DNA of 64,000 bases, from assembly GCA_947495555.1 (NCBI GenBank), contig CANLZI010000002.1, forward strand, positions 124,001 to 188,000. Direction: 5' to 3'. The notes beneath the pieces were generated by a model. It saw only the letters and a list, made by a program, of their open reading frames with translations, was not told the origin of the DNA and did not search any database. Source of the DNA: an uncultured Erythrobacter sp. GTDB lineage: Bacteria; Pseudomonadota; Alphaproteobacteria; Sphingomonadales; Sphingomonadaceae. Position numbers and translations under genes: made by a program. Each line of letters opens with the position of its first letter. The stretch's first letter is position 1. This document shows, one piece after another, positions 64,000 through 64,000 of the stretch.

Positions 64000-64000
64000 C

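Overview
The window is 64 kb of densely packed chromosomal DNA from an alphaproteobacterium, most likely Sphingomonadales (an Erythrobacteraceae-like organism). This rests on the protein families and gene orders (the ChvG/ChvI-HprK-RapZ-EIIA-HPr cluster beside pckA, argH-lipoprotein-lysA, DUF3597, DUF937 and DUF2849 proteins, a TonB-dependent B12 receptor, a sphingomonad-type dispersed inverted repeat), not on a database search. I see no prophage, transposase, integrase or CRISPR array. Almost everything looks like vertically inherited core genome, with many ATGA or GTGA stop/start overlaps that indicate translational coupling.

Layout. 0-10 kb: a LytTR membrane regulator, a NaChBac-type sodium channel, an SDR protein with a degraded catalytic motif, a tandem cysteine desulfurase/ferredoxin operon facing an alpha/beta hydrolase across a Fur-like site, a TonB-like protein behind a Zur-like palindrome, DUF3597, a HEXXH-TPR protein and DUF937. 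10-17 kb: pckA faces chvI-chvG-hprK-rapZ-EIIA-HPr-spoU methyltransferase, a regulatory PTS wired to an envelope-sensing two-component system. 17-26 kb: a DsbB-like protein, rmuC, def, recR, a REP-like repeat, fmt-truA, an oxidoreductase, a homocysteine methyltransferase-like gene, asparaginase and tRNA-Val. 26-35 kb: a TlpA-like lipoprotein divergent from argH-lipoprotein-lysA-siroheme synthase, a MarR-like protein divergent from an ECF sigma pair, then purA, a Rid-family gene and hisZ. 35-43 kb: serA and serC (serC behind a leader RNA whose second hairpin covers its ribosome site), a glycosyltransferase, a PadR regulator with a palindromic operator, rarA and a coupled RNase H-like gene. 43-53 kb: tRNA-Thr, putA, an AGE-family epimerase, queF, a proline-rich membrane protein, and sulfurtransferase-metC-mscS. 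53-57 kb: a complete assimilatory sulfur operon, cobA-DUF2849-cysI-small ORF-DUF934-cysH. 57-64 kb: a lipoprotein, a proB/epimerase pair, obgE, and btuB behind a cobalamin riboswitch.

The strongest functional theme is sulfur, siroheme and Fe-S metabolism spread over the window: tandem desulfurases, a siroheme synthase with a vestigial methyltransferase tail, a separate intact cobA, an APS-type CysH, metC and a rhodanese. The least expected items are a 34-codon ORF with an excellent ribosome site between cysI and DUF934, the vestigial methyltransferase tail, the SDR lacking YxxxK, and several palindromic control sites. No wholly new multi-gene system is evident.
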